A DNA stretch of 64,000 bases, from assembly GCA_025144245.1 (NCBI GenBank), contig JALXXC010000004.1, positions 1 to 64,000 of the forward strand, in the 5' to 3' direction. The stretch comes from Corynebacterium sp. p3-SID1145. Its GTDB lineage: Bacteria; Actinomycetota; Actinomycetes; Mycobacteriales; Mycobacteriaceae. This document shows positions 36,468-44,789 of the stretch, one piece after another. The position numbers and the translations under genes are program-made. Position 1 is the stretch's first letter, and every line of letters begins with the position of its first letter. The notes under the pieces are model-generated. The model was not told where the DNA came from. It saw only the letters and a list, made by a program, of their open reading frames with translations, and made no database searches.

Positions 36468-37711
36468 ACTGCCCCCATAACTTTTCCCGTCGTAGTTTTC
36501 TGACCGGGCTGGCGGCATCGGCCGCGGTGAGCGCATCGGCGGCATCGGCAGGCGGTGCTCAGGCACGCCCAGCTGACGCGGAGGCCAGAGGCTCCTCCGC
36601 AGAGCCGCATGATGGAGGGGGCTACGAATTCCACGGTGAGCACCAACAAGGTATTGCTACCCTGCCACAAAAGTACTGCGAAGTGCTTGCACTGGACATT
36701 CAAAGCACGGGCAAAGGCCAACAGGAACTCGAGGACCTGCTGAAGACCATCACCGACCGCGCCCGATTCCTCACTGTCGGTGGTACGACCCCGCCCGATG
36801 GAATCGCCTTCCCGGCCAATGACTCCGGCGACCTGGGGCCCGTGCTGCCCACCGACAATTTGACCGTCACGCTTGGCGTGGGGGAGAGCCTTTTCGATGA
36901 TCGCTTTGGTTTGTTATCGAAAAAGCCCGCCCACTTGCTGAAGATGGAGGCGTTCGAGGACGACACACTTGACAGCGACCTCTGCCACGGCGACCTCCTT
37001 CTCCAACTGTGCGCCGATCAGCATGACACGGTGCTGCACGCCTCCCGTGACATTCTCCGGCACACGCGCGGTGCTGCCGCCGTGCGGTGGCGCCAGACCG
37101 GTTACATGAACGAACCGCGCCCGTCCGGCACCCAACGCAACCACTTCGGTTTCAAAGACGGCATAGTCAACCCAGCAGAAGAGGACTTCAACTCGCTCGT
37201 GTGGGCGGGGTCCGACGAGCCGGAATGGGCAGCAGGCGGCAGCTACATGGTGGTCCGGCTCATCGCCATGTACACGGAATTCTGGGACCGCATCTCCATG
37301 GCGGAGCAAGAGCAGATCTTCGGCCGCACCCGCGCCACCGGCGGGCCACTTTCAGGCGGAGACGAGTACGCCGAACCCAATTATCTGGACGACGCCGCCG
37401 GAGATGTCATCCCCGTCGACGCCCACATCCGGCTTGCCAACCCACGCACACCGGAGACCGCCAACCAACTTATGCTCCGTAGGCCCTACAACTACGACAA
37501 CGGAGTCCGCGACAACGGGACCGTCGGTGTCGGTCAGATCTTCATCAGCTTCCAGCAAGACCTGGAGCGGCAGTTCATCACCGTCCAGGAACGCCTCGCC
37601 GGCGAGCCGCTGGCCGACTACATCCGCCCGTACGGAGGCGGCTATTTCTACGCGCTGCCCGGAGTCAAAGACGAATCAGATTTCTTCGGCAGTGCGCTCA
37701 TCGGGCGCTAA
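36464..37711 (+). CDS. efeB: Dye-decolorizing peroxidase EfeB, Tat-exported
   Basis: 415 aa haem peroxidase. The N-terminus is a twin-arginine signal (NFSRRSFLTGLAASAAVSAS). The DyP signature FGFKDGIVNP (GxxDG with distal Asp) lies near residue 230. The proximal haem His is expected in VDAHIRLANP near 323, and the distal Arg in LMLRRPYNYD. The GTG at 36464 overlaps the efeO stop (GTGA) with GGAGGA 7 nt upstream. EfeB either oxidises ferrous iron for uptake or releases iron from haem; its exact role here is open because EfeU is missing. Confidence 0.9.
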   Translation: MNCPHNFSRRSFLTGLAASAAVSASAASAGGAQARPADAEARGSSAEPHDGGGYEFHGEHQQGIATLPQKYCEVLALDIQSTGKGQQELEDLLKTITDRARFLTVGGTTPPDGIAFPANDSGDLGPVLPTDNLTVTLGVGESLFDDRFGLLSKKPAHLLKMEAFEDDTLDSDLCHGDLLLQLCADQHDTVLHASRDILRHTRGAAAVRWRQTGYMNEPRPSGTQRNHFGFKDGIVNPAEEDFNSLVWAGSDEPEWAAGGSYMVVRLIAMYTEFWDRISMAEQEQIFGRTRATGGPLSGGDEYAEPNYLDDAAGDVIPVDAHIRLANPRTPETANQLMLRRPYNYDNGVRDNGTVGVGQIFISFQQDLERQFITVQERLAGEPLADYIRPYGGGYFYALPGVKDESDFFGSALIGR

Positions 37712-37719
37712 AACCGACA

Positions 37720-37776
37720 CGACGAAACTGACCCCAGCCCGCGCAGAGGAGGCGGGGGCTGGGGTCAGTTTCGTCG
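37720..37776. terminator. Long bidirectional hairpin between efeB and poxB
   Basis: A perfect 21-bp stem (37720-37740 with 37756-37776; arms begin CGACGAAACTGACCCC) with a 15-nt loop sits between two convergent genes. It can stop transcription from both sides, although neither arm is followed by a long T-run. Its right edge runs into a copy of the CGTCGATAAGC motif. Confidence 0.75.
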
Positions 37777-37799
37777 ATAAGCGGAGCGGTGCGTGCGAT

Positions 37800-39551
37800 C
37801 TAGAACTCGATCGCCGCTGCGCCGCGGATGTTGCGGAGGTTGGAGCGGGCGAGTTCGACCATGTTGCCGATGCCGCCTTCCAAGACCGTCTTCATCGCGG
37901 ATTCGGAGAAGCCTTTGATCATGGTCCAGTCGAAGTTCGGCGGCAGGGACAGCGCATCCGGGTCGGTGACGATGTCCACGAGCACCGGGCCGTCGTGTGC
38001 CAGAGCCTTTTTCAGGGTCTTTTTCAGATCCTGCGGCTTTTCCACGCGGAAGGACGTGATGCCCACCGCCTCGGCGATCGCCGCGTAATTCACTCCGTCG
38101 TGGTCGGTCTCGAATTCCCTCAAGCCGGCGACCATCATCTCCAGCTTGACCATGCCGAGGCTGGAATTGTTGAACACCATCATCTTCACGGGCAGGTCGT
38201 GCTGCTTCACGGTGATCAACTCACTGAGCAGCATGGACATTCCGCCGTCGCCGGAGAAGGTGATCACCTGGCGGTCGCGGTCCGCCGCCTGTGCTCCGAT
38301 GGCCTGCGGGAGGGCGTTGGCCATGGTGCCGTGGCGGAAGGAAGCCAGCTCCTCCTTCTTGCCGTTCGGGGTGATGTAGCGGGCACCCCACACATTGCAC
38401 ATGCCGGTATCGACGGTGAACAGGGCATTGTCGTCGGCGAGCCCGTCGATAAGCTGCGCGACGTACTCCGGGTGGATCGGCGTGGCCTTCTCCTTCTTGC
38501 CGTAATTCTCGATCACGGTCTCCAGAAGGTGTGCGTGCTCCTTGAGCATCTTGTCCAGGAACGTGCGGTCCTTCTTCTCCTCGACGTGCGGGAGAATATT
38601 CTCGATGACGCTCTTCACATCGCCGACTACCGGGTACTTCACGTTGGTGCGGCGGCCGATGTTCTCGCCCTTGATGTCCACCTGGGCGACATTCTTGGTG
38701 GGCAGCCAGTCGTTGTACGGGAAATCCGTGCCCAGCATGATGAGCAGGTCGGCCTCGTGGGAGGCCTGGTAGCACGCGCCGTAACCGAGCAGGCCGTTCA
38801 TGCCCACGTCGAAGGGGTTGTCGTGCTGGATGTGCATCTTGCCGCCGAAGGAGTGGCCGATCGGGGACTTGATCTTCTCCGCGAGCTGCAGCACCTCCTC
38901 GCGGGCGTTGGCGGTGCCCACACCGCAGAAGAGCGTAACGCTGTCCGCCTCGTTAATGGCTTGCACGAGCTTCGCTGCCTCGGCCGGGTCCGGGAAGACG
39001 CGCTTGTCGTCGCCGCGGGCGATGCTGGACTCCAGCACCGGCATGTCCTCGGCGTTCTGGCTCGCGATATCTCCCGGCATGACGAAGACGGACACGCCCT
39101 TGCCAGCCATCGTGGACTGGATGGCGTTGTGCAGGATGCGGGCGCCCTGCGCCGCGGAATTGGCCATCTCGCAGTAGCCGGAGCACTCCTGGAAGATCTT
39201 CTCCGGGTGCGTCTCCTGGAAGAACTTGGAGCCGATCTCCTGGCTCGGAATGTGCGAGGCGATAGCCAAAAGCTTGGCACCGTTGCGGTGCGAGTCGTAC
39301 AGGCCCTGGATCAGGTGGGTGTTGCCGGGGCCGCAGGATGCCGCGCACACCGCCAGCTCACCGGTCACCAGGGACTCGGCGCCGGCGGCGAATGCGGCTG
39401 CTTCTTCGTTGCGGACGTGAATCCACTCAATATTCGAGTGCGCGACTGCGTCCGATACCGGGTTGAGCGAGTCGCCGACGAGGCCGTAAATTCGCTTCAC
39501 GCCGTTGCGCTCTAGGGTCTCCACGATCTGCTTCGCGAAGTCTTTCGCCAT
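37800..39551 (-). CDS. poxB: Pyruvate:quinone oxidoreductase (pyruvate oxidase)
   Basis: 583 aa thiamine-diphosphate and FAD enzyme that oxidises pyruvate to acetate and CO2 and passes electrons to menaquinone at the membrane. The order is Pyr domain (Glu in RNEEAAAFAAGAE near residue 50), central FAD domain and PP domain with the ThDP motif TFSGDGGMSMLL then VFNNSSLGMVK. The C-terminal helix characteristic of membrane binding follows. GGAGG lies 4 nt before the ATG. It corresponds to pqo/poxB of C. glutamicum, used mainly in slow growth. Monocistronic, ending at the bidirectional hairpin. Confidence 0.92.
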   Translation of the reverse strand: MAKDFAKQIVETLERNGVKRIYGLVGDSLNPVSDAVAHSNIEWIHVRNEEAAAFAAGAESLVTGELAVCAASCGPGNTHLIQGLYDSHRNGAKLLAIASHIPSQEIGSKFFQETHPEKIFQECSGYCEMANSAAQGARILHNAIQSTMAGKGVSVFVMPGDIASQNAEDMPVLESSIARGDDKRVFPDPAEAAKLVQAINEADSVTLFCGVGTANAREEVLQLAEKIKSPIGHSFGGKMHIQHDNPFDVGMNGLLGYGACYQASHEADLLIMLGTDFPYNDWLPTKNVAQVDIKGENIGRRTNVKYPVVGDVKSVIENILPHVEEKKDRTFLDKMLKEHAHLLETVIENYGKKEKATPIHPEYVAQLIDGLADDNALFTVDTGMCNVWGARYITPNGKKEELASFRHGTMANALPQAIGAQAADRDRQVITFSGDGGMSMLLSELITVKQHDLPVKMMVFNNSSLGMVKLEMMVAGLREFETDHDGVNYAAIAEAVGITSFRVEKPQDLKKTLKKALAHDGPVLVDIVTDPDALSLPPNFDWTMIKGFSESAMKTVLEGGIGNMVELARSNLRNIRGAAAIEF

Positions 39552-39650
39552 TTTTCCTCCATTTATGCGTTTTGATTTACGGCACCCTAGTGTACGCTTA
39601 TTTCTTTTCCTGCCCCGCCAGCTGGAACTCACCCCGCTCTGGCCGGCGCG

Positions 39651-40826
39651 TTAGCCGCGCGCTGCCTCAGCGAGCGCCCGCAGCATCGCCTTGTCGCTGT
39701 AGTAATCGGTGTGGCCGCCCCAGACACCCGGCACGCTCTCCGCGCCGAAGCGCGCAGAACCCGGGTCGTGCCCGTGCAGCGCGGCCAACGGGGAGCGCAA
39801 CAGCAGGATCGGGTCCGCGGGCGAATCCGCGACCGTGACAGACGGGTCGTCCCCGAACAGTTTCAGGTCGTCGGCGCTGCTCGCGCCCACACCCGGGGAG
39901 CCCACGAGGAAGAGATGGTCGGCGAAGAGCCCGTACTCCTCGGCAGCGCGGGCCGCTACCACCGAGCCGTAGGAATGGCCCACCACGACCTTGCGGGAAT
40001 CGGGGAACCGCTCCTCCAGCGCGTACTGGAAAGCCGACAAGTCGTCGGCGCCGGCCGCCGCGGCGCTGCGCCCCATTCCTTCGTACAGCGTCGGGGGAGG
40101 GGAGTAGCCCTGCCACACCACGGCCGCCCCGCCGGTGGCGGCCGCGACCGCTTGGGCTTCCTCGAGAACCGTGTCGAATTTCTCCGGCTCGCCCGAGCCC
40201 ACCCCGGAGACCACAGTGGTGATGGACTGCGGCGGGATCGGCTCGCCGTCGGCGTCCAGCTCGGCGCCCACCATCACGGTGTACCCGTCCGGTCCGCCCT
40301 CCAGGACGACGCCGCCGGCGTCCTCCACCGCTCGGCGCACGGACGCTGGCGCGGAGGAGAGTTGCTCCGCGCTGATCTGGGAAAGCGGGGTGTCCGGGTG
40401 GAAGACCAAACGGTCGATATCCTGCTCGTGCTTCAGCATGCAGGCACCGTCCACGGCGGCGGCGCAGGACTGGTCTAGCAGCCGCTCCATGATGGAGATC
40501 GACGCCAGCATCCTCTGGTGGTACATCTGCGTCCCGGGCGGCAGCACCATGGAGAGCAGGGATTCCTTGGCTCTTTCGAAGATGTGCTGGGTGGCCGCCG
40601 CTTCTTCCAGGATCCCGGCCACATCCTCCATCATCTCGGCCGGGACGCCGATGGCGCGGCCCAGATCAGCCAGCACGTCCAGGCCGGTATCCGCCGCCTG
40701 GCCGGCGAGTCCGGCGTTGGAGATGGCGGTGCGGGTGCCTGCGGTGTCGTCGATACGCGAGCGCACAGCGTCCGCCGCCCGTCGCAACGCGTCTGCGCTC
40801 GCCGCTAATTCTGTTGTGACCAGCAT
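39651..40826 (-). CDS. Alpha/beta hydrolase of the DUF1023 type
   Basis: 391 aa. Residues 1-160 are a helical domain rich in Ala and Asp (SADALRRAADAVRSRI), similar to the helical heads of secretion-linked actinobacterial proteins. Residues 170-391 are an alpha/beta hydrolase (DUF1023) with the nucleophile Ser in VVVGHSYGSVVA near 280, acid residues downstream and a late His in VWGGHTDYYS. No signal peptide is seen. Its start shares one base with the stop of the preceding 85-aa gene. The substrate is unknown; an esterase exported with the small helical partner is a reasonable guess. Confidence 0.78.
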   Translation of the reverse strand: MLVTTELAASADALRRAADAVRSRIDDTAGTRTAISNAGLAGQAADTGLDVLADLGRAIGVPAEMMEDVAGILEEAAATQHIFERAKESLLSMVLPPGTQMYHQRMLASISIMERLLDQSCAAAVDGACMLKHEQDIDRLVFHPDTPLSQISAEQLSSAPASVRRAVEDAGGVVLEGGPDGYTVMVGAELDADGEPIPPQSITTVVSGVGSGEPEKFDTVLEEAQAVAAATGGAAVVWQGYSPPPTLYEGMGRSAAAAGADDLSAFQYALEERFPDSRKVVVGHSYGSVVAARAAEEYGLFADHLFLVGSPGVGASSADDLKLFGDDPSVTVADSPADPILLLRSPLAALHGHDPGSARFGAESVPGVWGGHTDYYSDKAMLRALAEAARG

Positions 40827-41083
40827 TATTTCCCCCTGAACGCCGCGGCGTGGTCGGCGTCGACACCGCGGACGGCGTCGGCGAAAGCAGACAGGTTCTC
40901 GGCGTGCGTGCGCACGCGCCGCGAGCGGGAATCCACCCCGTCGCGCAACGCGCCGTGGGCCCGCACAAGGGCGGCGGAGGTAAGACTCGGGGTGGCTAAT
41001 TCAGTGAAGGTCGGGTCGGTCCAGTCGGGAAGGGTCGGTAGGTCGGTTGTCGGTGCCTGAACAAAATTCGTTGTGTCGTTCAT
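40826..41083 (-). CDS. Small helical protein paired with DUF1023 hydrolase
   Basis: 85 aa, not firmly recognised. It is Ala/Arg/Asp-rich and largely helical (SAALVRAHGALRDGVDSRSR, then ENLSAFADAVRGVDADHA). Its size and its coupling to a DUF1023 hydrolase recall ESX/WXG100-like partners, but no WxG motif is present. The start at 41083 has GGAGG only 1-2 nt before it, which is close; a longer frame from 41119 exists. It overlaps the hydrolase start by 1 bp. Confidence 0.6.
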   Translation of the reverse strand: MNDTTNFVQAPTTDLPTLPDWTDPTFTELATPSLTSAALVRAHGALRDGVDSRSRRVRTHAENLSAFADAVRGVDADHAAAFRGK

Positions 41084-41161
41084 GCCTCCAACGAAACGGC
41101 AACCAGGCCGCCCGCACAAGAGCCGGTGCGTGAACCTGTGGAATTTGAAAAGTTATCCACA

Positions 41162-41167
41162 TACCCT
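41162..41167 (+). promoter_or_regulatory. -10 box of leaderless nitrilase gene
   Basis: TACCCT, then 8 nt, then ATG 41176. Confidence 0.5.
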
Positions 41168-41175
41168 TGGTTGGC

Positions 41176-41958
41176 ATGCGTATTGGACTCGTGCAATTCA
41201 CCGCCGGACCGGACACCGCCGACAACCTCACGGCGCTGTCCGGGCACATCCGCACCGCCGCGGACAAAGGCGCGACACTCATCGTGTGCCCCGAAGCCTC
41301 CTCCCAGGCATTCGAGTCCGGTCCGCTCCAGGACCAGGCCGAGGGGCTCGACGGGGCATTCGCGACCGGGCTGCGCCAGCTTGCCGACGAACTCGGCGTC
41401 ACCATCGTCGCCGGCATGTTCCGCCCCGGCGACGGCGGACGCGTGCGCAACACCGCACTGATCACAAACGGCCGCGACCTGCACGAAGGTTACGACAAAA
41501 TCCACGCCTTCGACACCGAGAGCTACCGCGAATCTGACAACGTTGAGCCCGGGACGGAGCTGCACACCTTCGGCCATGAAATCGCGACGGTGGGCTGCGC
41601 CATCTGCTTCGACATCCGCTTCCCCGACCAATTCCAGGAGCTCGCCCGCCGCGGCGCCCATATTGTCGTCGTGCCCACCAGCTGGGCCGGAGGCGAAAAC
41701 AAGGTCGAGGAGTGGACCGCTCTCACGCGCGCCCGCGCCCTCGATGCAGGCGTGTTCGTCCTCGCGCCCGACCAGGCCAATCCGGAAGGAGCTACGGGCG
41801 CCACGTCGAATTCCGATCCGCTCGGTGTCGGCCACTCCATGGCCGTCGCCCCGAACGGCACGGTGCTCGCGCAAGGGGGATTCGACGAGGAGGTCATCGT
41901 CGTCGACATCGACCCCGCCGAGGCGACCCGCCGCCAAGCTGCTGTGCCGATCCTCTAG
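41176..41958 (+). CDS. Carbon-nitrogen hydrolase (nitrilase superfamily, Nit-like amidase)
   Basis: 260 aa cytosolic amidase. The catalytic triad of the family is visible: Glu in VCPEASSQAF near residue 40, Lys in EGYDKIHAFD near 109 and Cys in GCAICFDIRFPD near 143. The Nit-like pattern suggests action on deaminated glutathione or a similar omega-amide, but other amides are possible. TACCCT ends 8 nt before the ATG and there is no ribosome binding site, so it is probably leaderless. It overlaps the convergent downstream gene by 4 bp. Confidence 0.87.
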   Translation: MRIGLVQFTAGPDTADNLTALSGHIRTAADKGATLIVCPEASSQAFESGPLQDQAEGLDGAFATGLRQLADELGVTIVAGMFRPGDGGRVRNTALITNGRDLHEGYDKIHAFDTESYRESDNVEPGTELHTFGHEIATVGCAICFDIRFPDQFQELARRGAHIVVVPTSWAGGENKVEEWTALTRARALDAGVFVLAPDQANPEGATGATSNSDPLGVGHSMAVAPNGTVLAQGGFDEEVIVVDIDPAEATRRQAAVPIL

Positions 41959-42734
41959 ATCCGGCGTAGCACCAGCCAATCCACCGCGCCCGCCAAGGAT
42001 TCCAGGGCCGGCTCGCGGACATCGACAACAAGCGCAACCCGCTTATCGACGCCCCCGAACACCGCCGCCCTCACCCCCGCCAGCCGGGCCCCAGTGGCAT
42101 CCACTTCCGTGTCTTCCGGGAACTCGAACCGCTCACCCCGCGCATTCCCGCACGTCCAGTACTCACCGACTTCCGGGTGCCGCCACCAGTCCGGAACGTA
42201 GAACACCAGCTGCCCGAACCGGTTCGACGGAAGCGCCGGCGCGAGGTCGTGCCACTGGCCGGCCTCCCCGTACGCGCCGGGCACGAGCACCGGCAACGTC
42301 TGCCCCGGCGCATACTCGACCGGCACCGGGGCCTCCAGGTGCACCGCGACCATTCCGCCGCCGGAGCTGTCCGAGCTCTCCAGCTCCACCACGGCTGTGA
42401 CCTGTGCCGCCGTCGCCGGCGGGATGCCCTGCAGATCAGCCTCCCGCGCGGCATCCGCCATGGTGGACAGCGTCTGCGCCATCGCCGCCCACGCCTCCTC
42501 AACATCGCCGGGGCGGTCCCACAGCGCCCGCAGCAGTGCCTCGCCGAGGGGGTCTACCAGTTCCTCGTAGGATTCCGGCGGCAGGCCTAGCCTGCGGCGG
42601 TCCAAGGCGGTGGGGGCGGCGAGCGAGGGGGTGAGGAGGGCCTCGACAAGCGCGCCCACTTCCTCCGTCGTGCCCGAAAGCTGAAACTCCAGCTCTTCCC
42701 GCTCGGCGGCCGACAAACTCACAACCTGATCCAT
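41955..42734 (-). CDS. Reduced flavohemoglobin-like protein (partial globin plus FAD-type barrel)
   Basis: 259 aa, tentative. Residues 50-100 resemble the last globin helices of corynebacterial flavohemoglobins (LPPESYEELVDPLGEALLRA, then EEAWAAMAQTLSTMADAA). Residues 110-205 resemble a ferredoxin-reductase-type FAD barrel (PVPVEYAPGQTLPVLVPG, where others have FRPGQYLPV, and LAPALP). The haem-binding first half of the globin and the NAD domain are absent, and the RxYS-type FAD motif is not clear. A full protein is about 390 aa. Predicted leaderless (TAGTCT, 7 nt before ATG). It may be a non-redox descendant; it contains an 11-mer copy at 42041. Confidence 0.45.
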   Translation of the reverse strand: MDQVVSLSAAEREELEFQLSGTTEEVGALVEALLTPSLAAPTALDRRRLGLPPESYEELVDPLGEALLRALWDRPGDVEEAWAAMAQTLSTMADAAREADLQGIPPATAAQVTAVVELESSDSSGGGMVAVHLEAPVPVEYAPGQTLPVLVPGAYGEAGQWHDLAPALPSNRFGQLVFYVPDWWRHPEVGEYWTCGNARGERFEFPEDTEVDATGARLAGVRAAVFGGVDKRVALVVDVREPALESLAGAVDWLVLRRI

Positions 42735-42741
42735 GCTTTAA

Positions 42742-42747
42742 AGACTA
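42742..42747 (-). promoter_or_regulatory. -10 box of leaderless flavohemoglobin-like gene
   Basis: TAGTCT, then 7 nt, then ATG 42734. Confidence 0.5.
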
Positions 42748-42807
42748 ATGCGCTGCGCCCGCCCGCTAAGCTAGCCGCGATAACACTCCACGCGAAAGGT
42801 TCGGTCC

Positions 42808-44175
42808 ATGGAATTCACGGCCTACGACATGCTTGTCGACGTTGGATGGATCTCCGTCCTTCTCATCATCGGCAACATCCTCCGCCAGCGTGTCCATGTG
42901 CTGCAGCAACTTCTGTTGCCGGCGCCGATCACCGCGGGCCTCATCGGCCTCGTTCTCGGCCCCGAAGTGCTCAACATTGCCCAATTCTCCGACCAAGTGG
43001 GCAAGTACACGTCCATTCTCATCGCCGTCGTGTTCGCGTCGATGGCGTATTCCATGGACCTCGGCGGCTCCGTGGCCAAGGGCGCACGGAACATGTGGGC
43101 GTTTTCCACCACCATGTTCATGTTCCAGTGGGGCCTGTTCGTGCTCGCGGGAATCTACCTGTTCAAGCCCGTGTTCGGCACTGAAGACTGGTTCGGCATG
43201 ATGCTGCCCGTCGGCTTCGTCGGCGGCTTCGGCACCGCCGCAGCGGTCGGCTCCGCGCTGGAAGACTCCGCCGGAGCCGTCGCCGCTTCCTCCCTCGGCT
43301 TCACCTCCGCCACCGTAGGCACCCTTGTCGCCATCATCGGCGGCGTCATCGTGGCCAACTGGGGTATCCGCAAAGGCAAAGCTACCGAACTGCAGGGCGA
43401 CCTGCCGAAGGAACTGCGCTCCGGCTACATCGAGAACGAAGCCGAGCGCCCATCCATCGGTAAGGCGACCACGAACCCCTCGTCCATCGAGCCCCTTGCT
43501 CTGCACGGCGGCTTCATCGTCTTCACCGTGCTCGTGGCGTACGAGGTGAACAACTTCATCTCCAACACCTGGGAGAACGTCTCGATCCCCCTGTTCGCCC
43601 TCTCCTTCGTCATCGGCTTCATCGGCCGTGGTCTGCTGCGCCTGTTCAAAAAGCCCAACTACCTGGACAAGGACACTGTCTCCGCCATCTCCGGTGCCGC
43701 CACCGACTACATGATCGCCTTCGGCATCGCCTCCATTGTCCCCGCCGCCCTCGCCTCCTACTGGCAGGCACTGATCCTCCTGTTCGTGCTTGGCACCCTC
43801 TTCTGCATCTTCTACCTGCTGGTCATGGCGCCGCTGTACTTCGGCGAACAGTGGATCGAGCGCGGCATCTTCGGCTGGGGGTGGGCCACCGCTGCAGTCG
43901 CCACCGGTATCGCGCTGCTCAAGATGGTCGATCCGAAGCTCAAGTCCGGCACGCTCAACGAGTACGGCGTGGCTTACGTCGGCTTCGGACCCTTCGAGAT
44001 CGGCATGACCATCCTCGCCCCAATCGCAGTGATTGCTTCCTTCACCGGACCATTCGGCTGGATCGCCACCGCCATCGCGGCTGGCATCTTGGTGATGGGC
44101 TTCGCGCTCAAGTGGATCCCCGCGAAGAAATACGCCGGCGTACCGTCGGCCCAGATCTCGACGAAGAAGAGTTAG
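42808..44175 (+). CDS. gltS: Sodium/glutamate symporter (GltS family)
   Basis: 455 aa importer of glutamate with sodium. About ten to twelve hydrophobic segments are arranged as two inverted halves. GltS motifs visible include LLLPAPITAGLIGLVLGPEV, VGFVGGFGTAAAVG near residue 140 and AISGAATDYMIAFGIASI near 295. The last 30 residues are short and basic. AAAGG precedes the start. It ends overlapping the stop of the convergent HTH gene by 4 bp. Specificity for glutamate is by family. Confidence 0.88.
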   Translation: MEFTAYDMLVDVGWISVLLIIGNILRQRVHVLQQLLLPAPITAGLIGLVLGPEVLNIAQFSDQVGKYTSILIAVVFASMAYSMDLGGSVAKGARNMWAFSTTMFMFQWGLFVLAGIYLFKPVFGTEDWFGMMLPVGFVGGFGTAAAVGSALEDSAGAVAASSLGFTSATVGTLVAIIGGVIVANWGIRKGKATELQGDLPKELRSGYIENEAERPSIGKATTNPSSIEPLALHGGFIVFTVLVAYEVNNFISNTWENVSIPLFALSFVIGFIGRGLLRLFKKPNYLDKDTVSAISGAATDYMIAFGIASIVPAALASYWQALILLFVLGTLFCIFYLLVMAPLYFGEQWIERGIFGWGWATAAVATGIALLKMVDPKLKSGTLNEYGVAYVGFGPFEIGMTILAPIAVIASFTGPFGWIATAIAAGILVMGFALKWIPAKKYAGVPSAQISTKKS

Positions 44176-44711
44176 TTCCCAGTGCCGTCTTGCTGGGCCT
44201 TCTGCTCGCGGTTGTAGGCGCCCCAGAATTTGACGACATCGTAGTACCGCCTCATACCCGCATCCGCCAGTTGCTGGTTCATGAGGGGAGGTAAGAGTCG
44301 GCCGATGCGCTGCCGCAGCCGGCCGGCGCGCTCCCCGAGTTCGTCGCCCGGGTACCCGGTCGAACTGAGCGCGAGGATGAGCACTTCCAGCTCATCGTCC
44401 GTGAGCGTCAGAGGCGGAACCACGTCGCCACTGCTCATCATGTAACTTCCAGCGGCACCCGGCTTGGATTCGATTGAGAAGCCGAGGTCACGCAAATGCG
44501 CGATGTACCTGCGCAAAGTTCGCCTATCGACGCTCACCTTTTCCGCCAACTCCCTTCCCTCCCACGCACGCCCCGTTTGCAGCAGCCGAAGGAGCTCAGC
44601 ACCTTTCAGGAAGGTGGGAATCTTTTCTCGCCGCTGGAATTGCTCGGTTTCTTCAGCGAGCGCGTCTAATGGATGAGGCCCACCTAGCGATGAAAATGGG
44701 TCCAGCATCAT
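44172..44711 (-). CDS. HTH_11/DeoR-type DNA-binding protein without effector domain
   Basis: 179 aa. Residues 33-100 are an HTH_11-type winged helix (RLLQTGRAWEGRELAEKVSV, then DRRTLRRYIAHLRDLGFSI, ESKPGAAGSY), as found at the head of YafY/WYL regulators. About 65 residues of helix follow (LTDDELEVLILALSS) and the protein stops where a WYL domain would begin. It looks like a trimmed WYL regulator that keeps DNA binding. Two start codons in tandem (44711, 44708). It is convergent with gltS. Confidence 0.75.
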   Translation of the reverse strand: MMLDPFSSLGGPHPLDALAEETEQFQRREKIPTFLKGAELLRLLQTGRAWEGRELAEKVSVDRRTLRRYIAHLRDLGFSIESKPGAAGSYMMSSGDVVPPLTLTDDELEVLILALSSTGYPGDELGERAGRLRQRIGRLLPPLMNQQLADAGMRRYYDVVKFWGAYNREQKAQQDGTGN

Positions 44712-44740
44712 TCCCCCTAATTGCTCCTTGGTTCAGTTCT

Positions 44741-44789
44741 GATTCTCCAATTGATTCTCAGACCAATTCTCAGACCGATTCTCAGCCTG
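44741..44789 (+). repeat. Short tandem repeat, unit about 12-14 bp (TTCTCAGACCRA-like)
   Basis: Four imperfect units (GATTCTCCAATT, GATTCTCAGACCAA, TTCTCAGACCGA, TTCTCAGCCTG) lie just upstream of the HTH gene start, in its probable promoter region. They may be operator repeats for that protein. Confidence 0.7.

Noticed and set aside
37404..39515. 703-codon plus-strand frame across efeB end and poxB
   Set aside because: Antisense shadow of poxB; no recognisable motifs and it crosses the bidirectional hairpin.
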